Below are positions 35,624 through 45,481 of a stretch of DNA of 64,000 nt, one piece after another. The stretch comes from Marinobacterium weihaiense (GTDB taxonomy: Bacteria; Pseudomonadota; Gammaproteobacteria; Pseudomonadales; Balneatricaceae): the NCBI RefSeq assembly GCF_019061305.1, contig NZ_JAHQZT010000005.1, positions 124,001 to 188,000 on the forward strand, read 5' to 3'. Both the position numbers and the translations under genes were made by a program. The notes under the pieces are model-generated. The model made no database searches, was not told the origin of the DNA, and saw nothing but the letters and a program-made list of their open reading frames with translations. Numbering within the stretch: the stretch's first letter is position 1; the number at the start of each line of letters is the position of its first letter.

Positions 35624-37149
35624 AGTCGCTGGTGCGTGCGCCGTCCAGCGTGGGCGCCATGAATCGTGTCTGCCTGTTGTTGTTGGTGGGCGCCCTGCTG
35701 GCGCTGCCCTGGGCCGATCTGGCGCTGTACCCGGTGGACCCCTGGCAGGAGCTGGGACGCATCGGGCATGGCTTGCTGTTGCCCGCCTGGGATGAGCCTC
35801 GGATACTGCTTGAGGCGGTGGGGCAGACGGTGGCCTTCGCGCTGCTGGCGGTGGTGATTTCCGCTCCGGCGGGCCTGATATTGGCCATGCTGTTTCACTG
35901 GCGTCTGGTGCGCGTTTTCTGTGCGACGATACGTTCAGTGCATGAGCTGTTTTGGGGGCTTATCTTCATGCAGCTGTACGGGCTGAGCGCCACTACCGGG
36001 CTGCTGGCCCTGTTGGTGCCCTTTGCCGGCATGTTTGCCAAGGTGTTTGCCGAAATTTTCGAGCAGCAGGCCCGCGATCCGGCGTTGACGCTGGCGCCCG
36101 GGCTGGCCATCGGCAAGCGTTACGCCTATACCCTGATCCCCCAGGCATTGCCGGCGCTGCTGAGTTATACCCGCTACCGCTTTGAATGTGCGCTGCGCTC
36201 CAGTGCGATCCTCGGTTTTATCGGGCTGCCGACACTTGGGTTTCACCTGGAAACCGCCTTCAAGCAAGGACAGTATGCAGAGGCCGGTACCTTGTTGTGG
36301 GCCTTCCTGGTCTTGATAGCCACCACCCGTTTCTGGCTGCGTCCCTGGCTGCTGCCGGTCTATCTGCCGGTGGCCGCCTGGCTGTTGCCGGACACTATCG
36401 GCTTCAGCAACGGCGGCTATTTCTGGCAATTTGTCAGTGAGGATATCTGGCCGGCCACCCTGCGGACGGGGGATCTGGTCGGTACGTTGGACTGGTACGG
36501 CCGCATGTTGAGCGAGCAGGTGTGGCCGGGGCTGCTGCAAACGCTGTTGCTGACTCAATTGGCCCTGGTGCTGACAGCCGGCGTTGCGCTACTGGTCTAC
36601 CCGCTGGCCACGTATGCGCTGGCCGGGCCGTTGTTGCGCTGGCCGGGCCGTTTTCTGCTGTTGGTGCTGCGCTCGATACCGGAGATGGTGTTGGCCTTCG
36701 TGTTCATGCTGCTGTGCGGCCCGTCGGGGCTTCCGGCTGTGCTGGCGCTAGCGTTGCATAACGGGGGCCTGATCGCGTTTCTGATCGCAAATGCCAGTGA
36801 TGCCGAGCAGCAGGCGAGCCGACAGCGCCCGGACGATCCGCGCGGGCTGTTGCGATATGCCTATATCGAAACGCCACGGCGCTTCCCTGCGCTGCTGGCA
36901 TTGCTGTTCTACCGCTGGGAAGTCATTTTGCGCGAGAGTGCGATTCTGGGCATCTTGGGTATTACCACGCTGGGATTCTATGTCGATTCCGCATTTGAAG
37001 AGCTGCGCTATGATCGCGCCTTCCTGCTGATCGCGGTTACTGCTCTGTTGAATGTATGGGTAGATGCCGTCTCCAGGCGACTGCGGCACTGGGCAAGGCC
37101 TGAATATCATGCCCGTTTACGTTGCCGCCAGCCGTATCGGGCGTGCTGA
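35620..37149 (+). CDS. Fused double-domain ABC permease, PhnE-like
   Basis: A 509-residue membrane protein with two tandem binding-protein-dependent permease domains. Each has an EAA-type loop followed by the same phrase: SSAILGFIGLPTLGFHLETAF near residue 200 and ESAILGILGITTLGFYVDSAF near residue 450. A single polypeptide thus supplies both halves normally made by two PhnE subunits. It is the last gene of the three-gene transporter. No terminator is obvious in the 176 bases after it. Confidence 0.9.
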   Translation: MKSLVRAPSSVGAMNRVCLLLLVGALLALPWADLALYPVDPWQELGRIGHGLLLPAWDEPRILLEAVGQTVAFALLAVVISAPAGLILAMLFHWRLVRVFCATIRSVHELFWGLIFMQLYGLSATTGLLALLVPFAGMFAKVFAEIFEQQARDPALTLAPGLAIGKRYAYTLIPQALPALLSYTRYRFECALRSSAILGFIGLPTLGFHLETAFKQGQYAEAGTLLWAFLVLIATTRFWLRPWLLPVYLPVAAWLLPDTIGFSNGGYFWQFVSEDIWPATLRTGDLVGTLDWYGRMLSEQVWPGLLQTLLLTQLALVLTAGVALLVYPLATYALAGPLLRWPGRFLLLVLRSIPEMVLAFVFMLLCGPSGLPAVLALALHNGGLIAFLIANASDAEQQASRQRPDDPRGLLRYAYIETPRRFPALLALLFYRWEVILRESAILGILGITTLGFYVDSAFEELRYDRAFLLIAVTALLNVWVDAVSRRLRHWARPEYHARLRCRQPYRAC

Positions 37150-37325
37150 GTGCGGCCGTGGGTTGAGCCGGGCGAGAGGTGTGAGAGGCATGAAGAGGGC
37201 GGTGCAGTCGGTGTGTCTCGTTCTTATCACACGTTGAAATGCCCCGGTGGCGCGTTCAGGTATACAGCACTGACGGACATACACGCGTTTTGAGTGAATA
37301 CACGCAAAGGGATAAAACATTACCG

Positions 37326-37808
37326 ATGAATATTGAAATCGTACGGGCTGATTATGCCAACCTGCGGCATGCGGATGATATTCCGATGCTGCTGAACGAG
37401 TATGCACAAGACCCCATGGGCGGTGGCAAAGGGCTGGACCCTCGGGTGCAGACTGGCTTGGTGGATGCGCTGGCACGCGTGCCCAATGCCTTTTCCGTGC
37501 TGGCATATGTGGATGAGCAGCCGGCCGGGTTGGTGAATTGCTTCCAGGCGTTTTCGACGTTTGCCTGCAAGCCGATCATCAATATACACGACGTTGTGGT
37601 ATTGAAACCCTATCGGGGTGTTGGTCTGAGTCACAGAATGCTGGAGAGGGTGGAAACCATTGCTCGCGAAAGAGGATGCTGCAAGGTCACGCTGGAAGTC
37701 TTAAGCGGTAATGAGGCAGCGAAAGCGTCTTATCAGCGTTTCGGCTTTGCCGGTTATGAGCTTGATCCGGAAACCGGGGTGGCGCTGTTTTGGGAGAAAA
37801 AGCTGTGA
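37326..37808 (+). CDS. GNAT-family N-acetyltransferase
   Basis: A 160-residue acetyltransferase. Acetyl-CoA binding motif A is VVLKPYRGVGLSHRMLERV; a late block YQRFGFAGYEL is typical of the fold. The substrate is unknown. ATG 37326 gives the natural N terminus; AAGGGA lies 13 bases upstream, rather far. The frame is open upstream to 37239. It is a single gene, convergent with the cold-shock gene and sharing a terminator with it. Confidence 0.85.
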   Translation: MNIEIVRADYANLRHADDIPMLLNEYAQDPMGGGKGLDPRVQTGLVDALARVPNAFSVLAYVDEQPAGLVNCFQAFSTFACKPIINIHDVVVLKPYRGVGLSHRMLERVETIARERGCCKVTLEVLSGNEAAKASYQRFGFAGYELDPETGVALFWEKKL

Positions 37809-37826
37809 GGCGATGAAATGGGGCAT

Positions 37827-37855
37827 AAAAAAACGGGCCGCAGGGGCCCGTTTTC
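37827..37855. terminator. Bidirectional terminator between acetyltransferase and csp genes
   Basis: The stem AAAACGGGCC / GGCCCGTTTT has a 5-base loop, with A/T tracts on both sides. Confidence 0.92.
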
Positions 37856-37879
37856 TTGTCAGCTGACTAAACCCGGGGT

Positions 37880-38086
37880 TTAGATAGCGACGATGTTCTC
37901 TGCCTGAGGACCTTTCTGGCCCTGAGTCACGGTGAACTCAACCTTCTGGCCTTCTTCCAGGGTCTTGAAACCGCTGCCGGAAATAGCGCTGAAGTGAGCA
38001 AAAACGTCCGGGCCGTTTTCCTGAGCGATGAAACCGAAGCCTTTAGTTTCGTTGAACCATTTAACTGTGCCGGTAGTAGTAGACAT
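37880..38086 (-). CDS. Cold-shock protein, CspA family
   Basis: A 68-residue single cold-shock domain. RNP1 is KGFGFIA and RNP2 is VFAHFSAI. It binds single-stranded RNA/DNA and acts as an RNA chaperone. The transcript has a leader of about 160 bases (see the promoter at 38254-38281), the length known for E. coli cspA-type mRNAs, which act as thermosensors. Confidence 0.96.
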   Translation of the reverse strand: MSTTTGTVKWFNETKGFGFIAQENGPDVFAHFSAISGSGFKTLEEGQKVEFTVTQGQKGPQAENIVAI

Positions 38087-38253
38087 AATAATAATCTCGA
38101 TCTAAGTAATGTTTTTGAACCCTGGCATCATTGCCTGAGGTTCGAGTAGTGCTTGAGGTAATGTTGGTACTTATGGATACAGAACGAGGTACTAACTACT
38201 AGGCAGGACGTCGAAATGGTGCATAAATGCTTGTGTTACTCTTAAGCCTGTTC
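38087..38253 (-). promoter_or_regulatory. Long 5' leader of the csp gene
   Basis: About 160 gene-free bases lie between the predicted transcription start near 38247 and the csp ATG. The length and position match temperature-responsive cspA leaders. No individual cold-box element was confirmed. Confidence 0.55.
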
Positions 38254-38281
38254 AGAATATACTATTTGCCGAGTGAGTCAA
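38254..38281 (-). promoter_or_regulatory. Sigma-70-type promoter of the csp gene
   Basis: Read on the minus strand: TTGACT (38281-38276), a 16-base spacer, and TATTCT (38259-38254). This would start transcription near 38247. Confidence 0.65.
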
Positions 38282-38362
38282 AGCTTTATTTTACTTTTTG
38301 CCTGATGGCCCGTTAACGGCCGTTGGAGTGGTGAGAGAGGGTTGGCGTCTTGGCAGGAAGGA

Positions 38363-38384
38363 GAGAGGCCAGAAGCAGCCTCTC
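38363..38384 (-). terminator. Hairpin downstream of minE
   Basis: The stem GAGAGGC / GCCTCTC has an 8-base loop, followed on the minus strand by TCCTTCC, about 20 bases after the minE stop. The T-run is weak. Confidence 0.45.
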
Positions 38385-38403
38385 GGGGAAATCTTTGGGG
38401 GGC

Positions 38404-38652
38404 TCAGCTTTTGTCAGGCAACGTGACGTTCAGTTCGAGAATGGAGCAGTCTTCATCCAGGTTGATTTGGATGTCATCGGTGCATACGTCGACATACTTG
38501 GCGATAACAGCCAGAATCTCCTGCTGCATCTGGGGCAGATATTCGGGCTGGGTGCGCTGATTGCGTTCGTAAGCCACCAGGACCTGCAGGCGCTCCTTGG
38601 CGACGCTCGCTGACGTCTGCTGTTTGGGGCGAAAATAACTCAGAATACCCAT
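38404..38652 (-). CDS. minE: Cell division topological specificity factor MinE
   Basis: An 82-residue protein. The N-terminal anti-MinCD region ([15 protein letters not shown]) and the C-terminal dimer domain ([16 protein letters not shown]) are recognisable. MinE displaces MinD from the membrane and drives pole-to-pole oscillation. The ATG overlaps the minD stop by one base. It is the last gene of minCDE. Confidence 0.96.
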   Translation of the reverse strand: MGILSYFRPKQQTSASVAKERLQVLVAYERNQRTQPEYLPQMQQEILAVIAKYVDVCTDDIQINLDEDCSILELNVTLPDKS

Positions 38653-39464
38653 TAGCCTTTCCGTCCAAATACTCGACTCAGGAAGCCTTTACGCTCGACG
38701 TTAAGGAAGCGATGCTCGCGATCTTCACCCATGAAGCGGGCAATGGCATCATCATAGGCCTGACCGGCATCGCTGTCGCTATCCATGATGACCGGCACAC
38801 CCTGGTTGGAGGCCTTGAGAACCGCTTCTGATTCGGGAATAACACCCAGCAACGGGATGGCCAGAATCTCCTTGACGTCTTCAACACTGAGCATTTCACC
38901 AGCATCGACGCGGCTCGGGTTATAGCGGGTCAGCAGCAGGTGCTCCTTGACGGTCTCGCCTTGTTCGGCCTTGCGGGATTTGCTTTGCAGTACACCCAGA
39001 ATGCGGTCTGAGTCACGTACCGAGCTGACTTCCGGGTTGGTTACCACGATGGCTGTGTCGGCAAAATAGAGCGCCAGATGGGCACCTTTTTCGATGCCGG
39101 CCGGGGAATCGCAGACAATGTAATCAAAACTCTCGCCAAGCTCGTTCAGCACCGCTTCTACACCTTCGATACTCAAGGCATCCTTGTCACGTGTCTGTGA
39201 GGCCGGGAGGATATACAGGTTTTCGGTACGCTTGTCACGGATCAGCGCCTGGTTGAGCGTCGCTTCCTTGTTGATGACATTGACGAAATCATAGACAACA
39301 CGGCGTTCACAGCCCATGATCAGGTCCAGGTTGCGCAGGCCGACGTCAAAATCGATCAAAACGGTTTTGAATCCTTTCAGGGCGAGCCCGGTACCGATCG
39401 CGGCGCTGCTGGTGGTTTTGCCCACACCCCCCTTGCCGGAAGTGACTACGATAATTTCAGCCAT
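38652..39464 (-). CDS. minD: Septum site-determining ATPase MinD
   Basis: A 270-residue deviant-Walker ATPase (GKGGVGKTT), with conserved [11 protein letters not shown]. The C-terminal amphipathic membrane-targeting helix is the basic/hydrophobic tail [13 protein letters not shown]. It recruits MinC to the polar membrane. It lies 36 bases downstream of minC. Confidence 0.97.
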   Translation of the reverse strand: MAEIIVVTSGKGGVGKTTSSAAIGTGLALKGFKTVLIDFDVGLRNLDLIMGCERRVVYDFVNVINKEATLNQALIRDKRTENLYILPASQTRDKDALSIEGVEAVLNELGESFDYIVCDSPAGIEKGAHLALYFADTAIVVTNPEVSSVRDSDRILGVLQSKSRKAEQGETVKEHLLLTRYNPSRVDAGEMLSVEDVKEILAIPLLGVIPESEAVLKASNQGVPVIMDSDSDAGQAYDDAIARFMGEDREHRFLNVERKGFLSRVFGRKG

Positions 39465-39500
39465 GCATGTGTATCCATCAAATCTGAAGAAGCGGTTAGA

Positions 39501-40259
39501 TTAAAGTGAAACTGTATCCAGTCGTGAGCCACGGAGCAATGCCTGTATCGGCTGCTGCCAGCACTCGGCATGCAGATCTTCACTGGTCTTAAAGTAGCCG
39601 GCGATGGAGATCAGCTCGGCTTCCATACTCTGGCAGAAAATGCGTGCTTCAGTGTCACCGTTGACACCGGCCATGGCGCGGCCACGCAAGGGACCATAAA
39701 CATGGATATGGCCATCGGCCATGACTTCGGCGCCGGCACTGACCGGAGCGAGAATTACCAGATCGGTTCCGCGCGCATAGACTTGTTGGCCCGAGCGTAC
39801 CGGTGTGGTGATAACCTTGGCAGCCGGTGCCGACGGCTGTTCAGGCGCTGCAGGCGGTTCGGCTGCAACCGGTTCGGGGGCCGCCTCCATATCACGAACG
39901 GGCCTGCGCTGGTGGCTGAAGTCGGCCAGCTGAGTCACATTGCACAGCTCGGCAGAGGTTTCTGGGTCAGCCTTCAGGCCGACGGGGACCAGCGCCAGCT
40001 CCCGGCACAGCCGGATCAGCGCCTGCAACTCCACCAGAGTGGGGGCGCTGGTCAGTTGCTGTAGGTTAAGCACAACCGGCATGTTGCTGAACAGCATCGG
40101 AACCTTGGCGGCGTGTGCGGCCAGCTGCGGTTGCAGCTGCTCGGTATCGCTGGTGCTCAGAATCAGTTCGTTGAGCGCTGCGCGAGTACTCTTGAACTGA
40201 AAGCAGCAGGTGTTGGATTCCTGATTCACGGCGTGGCCCATCGGCATTTTCTTGCTCAC
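39501..40259 (-). CDS. minC: Septum site-determining protein MinC
   Basis: A roughly 252-residue FtsZ inhibitor. The N-terminal FtsZ-binding domain runs to about residue 115, a proline/alanine linker follows (about 120-145), and the C-terminal beta-helix domain contains HIHVYGPLRGRAMAGVNGD, the part that binds MinD. The chosen start is GTG 40259 with AGGGA eight bases upstream; ATG 40247 is also possible. The frame is open to 40388, but that stretch does not resemble MinC. Confidence 0.93.
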   Translation of the reverse strand: MSKKMPMGHAVNQESNTCCFQFKSTRAALNELILSTSDTEQLQPQLAAHAAKVPMLFSNMPVVLNLQQLTSAPTLVELQALIRLCRELALVPVGLKADPETSAELCNVTQLADFSHQRRPVRDMEAAPEPVAAEPPAAPEQPSAPAAKVITTPVRSGQQVYARGTDLVILAPVSAGAEVMADGHIHVYGPLRGRAMAGVNGDTEARIFCQSMEAELISIAGYFKTSEDLHAECWQQPIQALLRGSRLDTVSL

Positions 40260-40423
40260 GAAAGAAGTCCCTGTGCATGAAACTTCGTGGGTTCTGGATA
40301 TGCGGTTAACCATATCATGTAACCGGCAGTGGCCGACAGGCATCCGGGGCCGCTGCTCAGTTTTTTGATCCTGATCATTGTAGTACACTGCGCGATTATT
40401 CTTGAACAGGAGCTGAAGCCACC

Positions 40424-40795
40424 ATGAAAGCTGTTCGCTGGGTGCTGGGTCTTATCGTCATGGGCCTTCATTATCTGACACTGCCACGCCGCGGCAAGCG
40501 TAGCCCGCAGGCACAGCAGCAGGTCGAGGAGGCGATTGAAGGTTATGCGCTGTACCAGTTGCCCACCTGTCCATTCTGCGTGAAGGTGCGTCGTGCCATG
40601 CGCCGCCTAAACTTGCCAATCGAATTGCGTGATGTGCGAGAAGATGATCATCACCGTCAGGACCTGATCCAGGGGGGTGGCCGCATGAAGGTGCCTTGCC
40701 TGCGTATTGATCATGCTGATGGTCACAGCGAGTGGATGTACGAATCCAGTGATATTGTTGCCTTTTTGGAAGGTCGCTTCCCATTACAAAAGTGA
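40424..40795 (+). CDS. Membrane-anchored glutaredoxin-like protein
   Basis: A 123-residue protein with an N-terminal hydrophobic segment (about residues 3-20) and a glutaredoxin domain with active site CPFC (QLPTCPFCVKVRRA) and cis-proline region MKVPCLRI. It likely reduces disulfides or glutathionylated proteins at the inner membrane. AGGAG lies nine bases before the ATG. It is divergent from minC and upstream of cysG. Confidence 0.9.
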   Translation: MKAVRWVLGLIVMGLHYLTLPRRGKRSPQAQQQVEEAIEGYALYQLPTCPFCVKVRRAMRRLNLPIELRDVREDDHHRQDLIQGGGRMKVPCLRIDHADGHSEWMYESSDIVAFLEGRFPLQK

Positions 40796-40820
40796 TAACT
40801 AATATACCTAATAGTTATCA
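40793..40820. repeat. Perfect 9-bp inverted repeat at the end of the glutaredoxin gene
   Basis: TGATAACTA (40793-40801) and TAGTTATCA (40812-40820) flank a 10-base AT-rich loop; the first three bases are the glutaredoxin stop codon. It could be an operator for cysG, whose start is 76 bases downstream, or a weak terminator. Confidence 0.6.
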
Positions 40821-40895
40821 ATAATATATTTTTTATTACCATAAAAGCGGCTATAGTGGGTCGGTATCAAGTTGTACCGTCCCGGAGCCGACACG

Positions 40896-42314
40896 ATGGA
40901 TTACCTGCCGCTTTTCTTCGATCTTAAACAACGCCCCGTGCTGATGGTGGGGGGCGGTGATATCGCTCTGCGCAAGGCCCGGCTGCTGACACGGGCCGGT
41001 GCACACATCACCCTGGTTGCCCATGCCGTATTGCCAGAGCTACGCGAGATGCTGGAGCAGCATCAGGGGCGGATCATCATCGGTGAGTATCATCCCGAAC
41101 TGATCGACAGTAAGGTGCTGGTACTGGCTGCGACGGATGATGATGCGCTCAATGAGCGTGTACATTACGATGCCGTCGACCGCAACGTGCCGGTTAATGT
41201 CGTTGACAATCCCAAGCTGTGTACCTTTGTCTTCCCGGCGATTGTTGACCGTTCGCCCATCGTGATCGGCATCAGTTCCGGTGGTCAGTCACCGGTGCTG
41301 GCACGCTTGCTGAGGGCCAAGCTGGAAACTTGGATTCCGACGGGTTATAGCCGTCTTGGGCAGCTGGTCGGGCGCCTGCGTGACAAGGTTAAGGCGCGCT
41401 TCGGCACCGTGAACGAGCGTCGCATCTTCTGGGAGTCCGTACTGCAGGGGCAAGTGGCCGAGCGCGTATTTGCCGGTCAGGAAGCGGAAGCTGAATCCCT
41501 GCTGGAAGAACAGATCAAGGCCGGCAATGCCTCACATCAGACAGGCGAGGTTTACCTGGTCGGTGCCGGCCCGGGGGATCCTGAGCTGCTGACCTTCAAG
41601 GCGCTGCGACTGATGCAGCAGGCCGACGTCGTGCTTTATGATCGACTGGTGTCGCCGGACGTGCTGGATTTGTGTCGCCGTGATGCGGACCTGATCTTTG
41701 TGGGCAAGCAGCGTGACAACCATGCCGTGCCCCAGGACGGCATCAACCAGCTGCTGATTGATCATGCGCGCTTGGGTAAGCGGGTGGTGCGCTTGAAAGG
41801 CGGCGACCCTTTCATTTTCGGACGCGGTGGCGAAGAGTTGGCTGAACTGAAGCGGGCGGGCATTCCCTTTCAGGTGGTGCCGGGTATCACGGCGGCCAGT
41901 GCTTGCTCAACCTATGCCGGCATTCCGCTGACGCACCGTGACTATGCCCAGTCGGTGAAGTTCGTCACCGGTCAGCTGAAAAATCGCACCACTGAACTTA
42001 ACTACGCCGAACTGGCCCACCCCAACCAGACCATCGTGTTCTATATGGGGCTGCATACGCTGGAGCATTTGTGTGCCGGGCTACTGGCGCATGGCAAACC
42101 GGCGGATACGCCGGCGGCTATCGTATCGCGCGGGACGGCACAGGACCAGCAGGTACTGGTCGGTACCCTGGCGACCTTGCCGCAGCTGCAGGCTGAAGCT
42201 CAGTTGCCGGCCCCCTCGCTGATCATAGTGGGCGAAGTTGTGGCCCTCCAGTCGCAGCTGTCCTGGTTTGGGCAGGAGCGCTCGCCGGTGAGTCTGGCAC
42301 CGACGAGCGCCTGA
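40896..42314 (+). CDS. cysG: Siroheme synthase (methyltransferase/dehydrogenase/ferrochelatase)
   Basis: A 472-residue trifunctional enzyme making siroheme for sulfite reductase from uroporphyrinogen III. The N-terminal half is precorrin-2 dehydrogenase/ferrochelatase ([30 protein letters not shown]). The C-terminal half (from about residue 217) is the SAM-dependent methyltransferase ([28 protein letters not shown]). ATG 40896 has GGAG upstream and yields the usual [10 protein letters not shown] opening. It supplies the cofactor of the CysI encoded at 29332-30990. It is convergent with nhaD, three bases apart. Confidence 0.97.
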   Translation: MDYLPLFFDLKQRPVLMVGGGDIALRKARLLTRAGAHITLVAHAVLPELREMLEQHQGRIIIGEYHPELIDSKVLVLAATDDDALNERVHYDAVDRNVPVNVVDNPKLCTFVFPAIVDRSPIVIGISSGGQSPVLARLLRAKLETWIPTGYSRLGQLVGRLRDKVKARFGTVNERRIFWESVLQGQVAERVFAGQEAEAESLLEEQIKAGNASHQTGEVYLVGAGPGDPELLTFKALRLMQQADVVLYDRLVSPDVLDLCRRDADLIFVGKQRDNHAVPQDGINQLLIDHARLGKRVVRLKGGDPFIFGRGGEELAELKRAGIPFQVVPGITAASACSTYAGIPLTHRDYAQSVKFVTGQLKNRTTELNYAELAHPNQTIVFYMGLHTLEHLCAGLLAHGKPADTPAAIVSRGTAQDQQVLVGTLATLPQLQAEAQLPAPSLIIVGEVVALQSQLSWFGQERSPVSLAPTSA

Positions 42315-42317
42315 GGC

Positions 42318-43559
42318 TCAGTGCAGCAGGTGGCCGACCACATAGCTGCCGGCAAAGCCGACGCTATAGGCCACCAGAATCACGGCCGAGTAGCGCATGA
42401 AGCTGATGAAGGTGATGGCTTCCACTTTGCTCATGGCAACAATGCCGGCAGCAGAGCCGATCACCAGCAGTGAGCCACCCACGCCAACCGCGTAGGTCAG
42501 GGTCAGCCAGCTGGCGGCATCCATGCTGATATCGGACTTGAGCAGTGCGGCTGTCAGTGGCACGTTATCCACGAGCGACGACAGCAGGCCCATGACAAAG
42601 TTGGCCCCGGTGGTGGGCAGCACCTCGTAGACGCGTACCAGCGAGTCCAGCACGCCGATCTCCTTCATCATGCCCACCAGCAGTAGAATGCCCAGGAAGA
42701 ACAGCAGGGTGTCAAACTCGATGACCCGAATATAGTCCAGCAGGCTTTCCCGTTCATCGTCCTTGTAGCACAGTCGTCCAATCAGGAACATGATCGACAG
42801 CCCGAACAGGAAGGTCAGCAGCGGCGGTACCGACGCGATCACGTTGAGAATGATGGTCGAGATGATGGTCAGCAGGAAGATGAATGCGATCATCATGCCC
42901 ACCTTGTCGTCCCGACGCGGGCTGGGGCTGATTACCACCTCGCCTTGCAGAGGGCGTGCCAGCAGTGTGGCCAATAGCATGACGCTGGCCAAGGCCGGCA
43001 GACTCAGCCACAGCAGGTCATCAATCATTACTTTCTGCTGCATGAAGATCATCAGGGTGGTGACATCGCCGGTGATCAGCGCTACCCCGCCCGAGTTCAC
43101 TGCAAATACGACCAGTACGGCAAAGCGGACCGTTTTCTTCGCTTCCATTTTCAGCGACAGCACCAGCGCGATGGAGATCAGGGTAGCGGTGATATTGTCG
43201 GAGAGGGAGGAGAAGAAGAAGGCAAAACCAGCAACCAGAAACATGAGCCTGCGCTCGCTGAGCCGTTTGGGCAAGACCTTGTAGATGAGTGTCTCGATCA
43301 GTCCCTGGTGGTTCAGGAAGGCCACGAACGTCATGGCAGCCATGAGAAATAGCCATAGACTGGCGATTTCGAGAATGTTCTCGTCGAGTTTTTCCTGAAT
43401 GAAGTGGCTGTCGGTGCCGTGTGGCGGGAAGAGAAAGAGCAATAACCAGGCAAGAGTGCCGAGGAAAAGTGTCGTTTTCGCCTTATTGATGTGAATCACA
43501 TCTTCCAGCACGATCATCAGGAAGGCGAGCCCTGCGATCATGAGTAATAGCGTTTGCAT
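42318..43559 (-). CDS. nhaD: Sodium/proton antiporter NhaD
   Basis: A 413-residue membrane protein with about eleven segments. Blocks FLEDVIHINKAKTTL-like at the N terminus, SSLSDNITATLISIALVLS and SLVDNVPLTAALLKSDI are typical of NhaD (ion transporter superfamily). NhaD exports Na+ (and Li+) in exchange for H+ at alkaline pH and is common in Vibrio and marine or halophilic bacteria. It is a single gene on the minus strand. Confidence 0.93.
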   Translation of the reverse strand: MQTLLLMIAGLAFLMIVLEDVIHINKAKTTLFLGTLAWLLLFLFPPHGTDSHFIQEKLDENILEIASLWLFLMAAMTFVAFLNHQGLIETLIYKVLPKRLSERRLMFLVAGFAFFFSSLSDNITATLISIALVLSLKMEAKKTVRFAVLVVFAVNSGGVALITGDVTTLMIFMQQKVMIDDLLWLSLPALASVMLLATLLARPLQGEVVISPSPRRDDKVGMMIAFIFLLTIISTIILNVIASVPPLLTFLFGLSIMFLIGRLCYKDDERESLLDYIRVIEFDTLLFFLGILLLVGMMKEIGVLDSLVRVYEVLPTTGANFVMGLLSSLVDNVPLTAALLKSDISMDAASWLTLTYAVGVGGSLLVIGSAAGIVAMSKVEAITFISFMRYSAVILVAYSVGFAGSYVVGHLLH

Positions 43560-43663
43560 CGGTGTTACCGAGCCCCCAAAATTATGTGGAGTATGAATTC
43601 TACGCCCGTACCGGGTGTGACAACAGAGGGGAATCCGACATTGGTGTGGTGCAGGTGAGCGAC

Positions 43664-43936
43664 ATGGAAGTGAACAATTGGTCGGTATATATGCTTCGCT
43701 GCGCCGATGGCAGTCTCTATACCGGTGTCACGACCGACCCTCGGCGGCGCCTGGCCGAGCATAACGGTGAAGGCGGCAGCCCAAGAGGCGCGCGCTATAC
43801 CCGAGCGCGCCGCCCGGTTGAGCTGGCGTGGGTGGAAGGCGGGCACGATCGCCGTTCAGCCTTGCAGCGCGAGTGGGCCTTGAAGCGGTTGAAACGGGAT
43901 CAGAAGGAACGGTTGATCAGTAAGATGTATCCATAA
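43664..43936 (+). CDS. GIY-YIG domain protein, YhbQ/UPF0213 type
   Basis: A 90-residue single-domain protein. The motif VYMLRCADGSLYTGVTTD holds the GIY-YIG equivalent (YML...YTG), followed by RRRLAEHN and an ALQREWALKRL helix, as in UPF0213. Family members are small nucleases of uncertain role, some linked to DNA repair. ATG 43664 has a weak CAGGTGAG site; the open frame extends up to 43562. Confidence 0.9.
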   Translation: MEVNNWSVYMLRCADGSLYTGVTTDPRRRLAEHNGEGGSPRGARYTRARRPVELAWVEGGHDRRSALQREWALKRLKRDQKERLISKMYP

Positions 43937-43992
43937 GGCGACGAGTGGTGTTACTATACGGCGACACTCATCCATAGATGCTTTGATGCCAC

Positions 43993-44289
43993 ATGTTTAA
44001 GACTGACCGCACCAAACTCTTTCCAACGGCCTACCACCCTGCGGGGCGCGCTGTGTTGCCCTGGTATGAGCGTGTCGGGCGCAAGGTGTTCCGCAGCTAC
44101 GGTCACCCGGACGGCCCTTCCACCGAAGCGGAATTCATTGTGCAGCAGGACAAGCTGATCCCGTTGGCGCAGTCGGCGGATACCCTGACGGGGGCACCCT
44201 GGTTCGTAGAGCGTGACCAAGGGTATTGCCCGGGATACGGCCACCCTGATGGCAGCGGCCGCTTGCCCTGGTTCGAAAGTCGCGACTGA
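43993..44289 (+). CDS. Hypothetical protein with internal repeat
   Basis: A 98-residue protein not recognised. It is hydrophilic, with no signal or membrane segment. It contains a duplicated module: PWYERVGRKVFRSYGHPDG and PWFVERDQGYCPGYGHPDG, with a third partial PWFESRD at the end. Tryptophan, tyrosine and His-Pro-Asp-Gly content suggests small beta-repeats, possibly ligand-binding. There is no clear ribosome site. It lies between the GIY-YIG gene and purT with normal base composition. Confidence 0.65.
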   Translation: MFKTDRTKLFPTAYHPAGRAVLPWYERVGRKVFRSYGHPDGPSTEAEFIVQQDKLIPLAQSADTLTGAPWFVERDQGYCPGYGHPDGSGRLPWFESRD

Positions 44290-44299
44290 TTGTCGCGCC

Positions 44300-45481
44300 C
44301 TAAAGTTCAACTCTCACGGTTTGGGCACAGGTGCGCGCCTTGTCACGGGCTTCCTCTATAGTCTCGCCACGCGCCAGCGCAACGCCCATGCGCCGGCGGC
44401 CATGAATTTCAGGCTTGCCGAACAGGCGCAGGTCGGTGTCCGGTGCTGCCAGTGCAGCCTGCAGGTGAGCAAAGCAGGTTTGTGTTGATTCGCCGGTCGG
44501 CAGGATGACGGCCGAGGCGGAAGGGCCATGCTGGCGGATCTGCGGAATGGGCAGATTGAGAATGGCACGGGCATGCAGGGCGAACTCGGACAGGTCCTGT
44601 GAAATCAGGGTCACCATGCCGGTGTCGTGCGGGCGAGGCGAGACTTCGCTGAAAATCACGTCATCCCCCCGAATGAACAGCTCAACGCCAAAAATGCCGT
44701 GTCCGCCCAGCGCGTGGGTTACTTTTTCGGCCATCACCTGAGCCGCTTTGCGTGCGGCCGGTGACATCAGCTGCGGTTGCCATGACTCACGGTAGTCGCC
44801 ATCGACCTGAATATGCCCGATCGGCTCGCAAAAACTGGTGCCGCCGATGTGGCGTACCGTCAGCAGGGTAATTTCATAGTCGAACTCGACAAAGCCCTCG
44901 ACGATCACACGCCCGCCACCGGCGCGGCCGCCTTCCTGTGCGTATTCCCAGGCTGCATCGACTTGGTCAGCTTGCCTGATGGTGCTCTGGCCCTTGCCGG
45001 ATGAGCTCATGATTGGCTTGACCACGCAGGGCATGCCGATTGCGGCAACGGCCGCTCGGAACTCCTCCAGGTCGCCAGCGAAGCGATAGGGCGAAGTGTT
45101 CAGCCCCAATTCTTCGGCAGCCAGGCGGCGAATGCCTTCTCGATTCATGGTGAGTTGGGTGGCACGTGCCGTCGGGATGACCGTGAAGCCTTCCTCTTCC
45201 AGCTCGGCCAGGGTGTCGGTCGCAATGGCTTCAATCTCGGGCACGATGTAGTGCGGCTTTTCCTGCTCGATCACCGCCCGCAGCGCATCGCCATCCAGCA
45301 TGGAGATAACATGGGCGCGGTGTGCAACCTGCATGGCCGGTGTGTTGGCATAGCGATCAACTACGATGACCTCGACGCCCAGGCGCTGCAATTCGATTAC
45401 GACTTCCTTGCCCAGTTCACCACCGCCGCACATGAGCACGCGAGTGGCGCTGGCTGATAAAGGTGTACCCAGAGTGGTCAT
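44300..45481 (-). CDS. purT: Formate-dependent phosphoribosylglycinamide formyltransferase
   Basis: A 393-residue ATP-grasp enzyme that formylates GAR using formate and ATP in purine synthesis. Motifs: [14 protein letters not shown] at the N terminus, [14 protein letters not shown] (ATP-grasp loop), and [15 protein letters not shown] (metal ligands). The length matches E. coli PurT (392). A perfect TATAAT lies at 45516-45521 on the minus strand, about 35 bases before the ATG. It is a single gene. Confidence 0.97.
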   Translation of the reverse strand: MTTLGTPLSASATRVLMCGGGELGKEVVIELQRLGVEVIVVDRYANTPAMQVAHRAHVISMLDGDALRAVIEQEKPHYIVPEIEAIATDTLAELEEEGFTVIPTARATQLTMNREGIRRLAAEELGLNTSPYRFAGDLEEFRAAVAAIGMPCVVKPIMSSSGKGQSTIRQADQVDAAWEYAQEGGRAGGGRVIVEGFVEFDYEITLLTVRHIGGTSFCEPIGHIQVDGDYRESWQPQLMSPAARKAAQVMAEKVTHALGGHGIFGVELFIRGDDVIFSEVSPRPHDTGMVTLISQDLSEFALHARAILNLPIPQIRQHGPSASAVILPTGESTQTCFAHLQAALAAPDTDLRLFGKPEIHGRRRMGVALARGETIEEARDKARTCAQTVRVEL

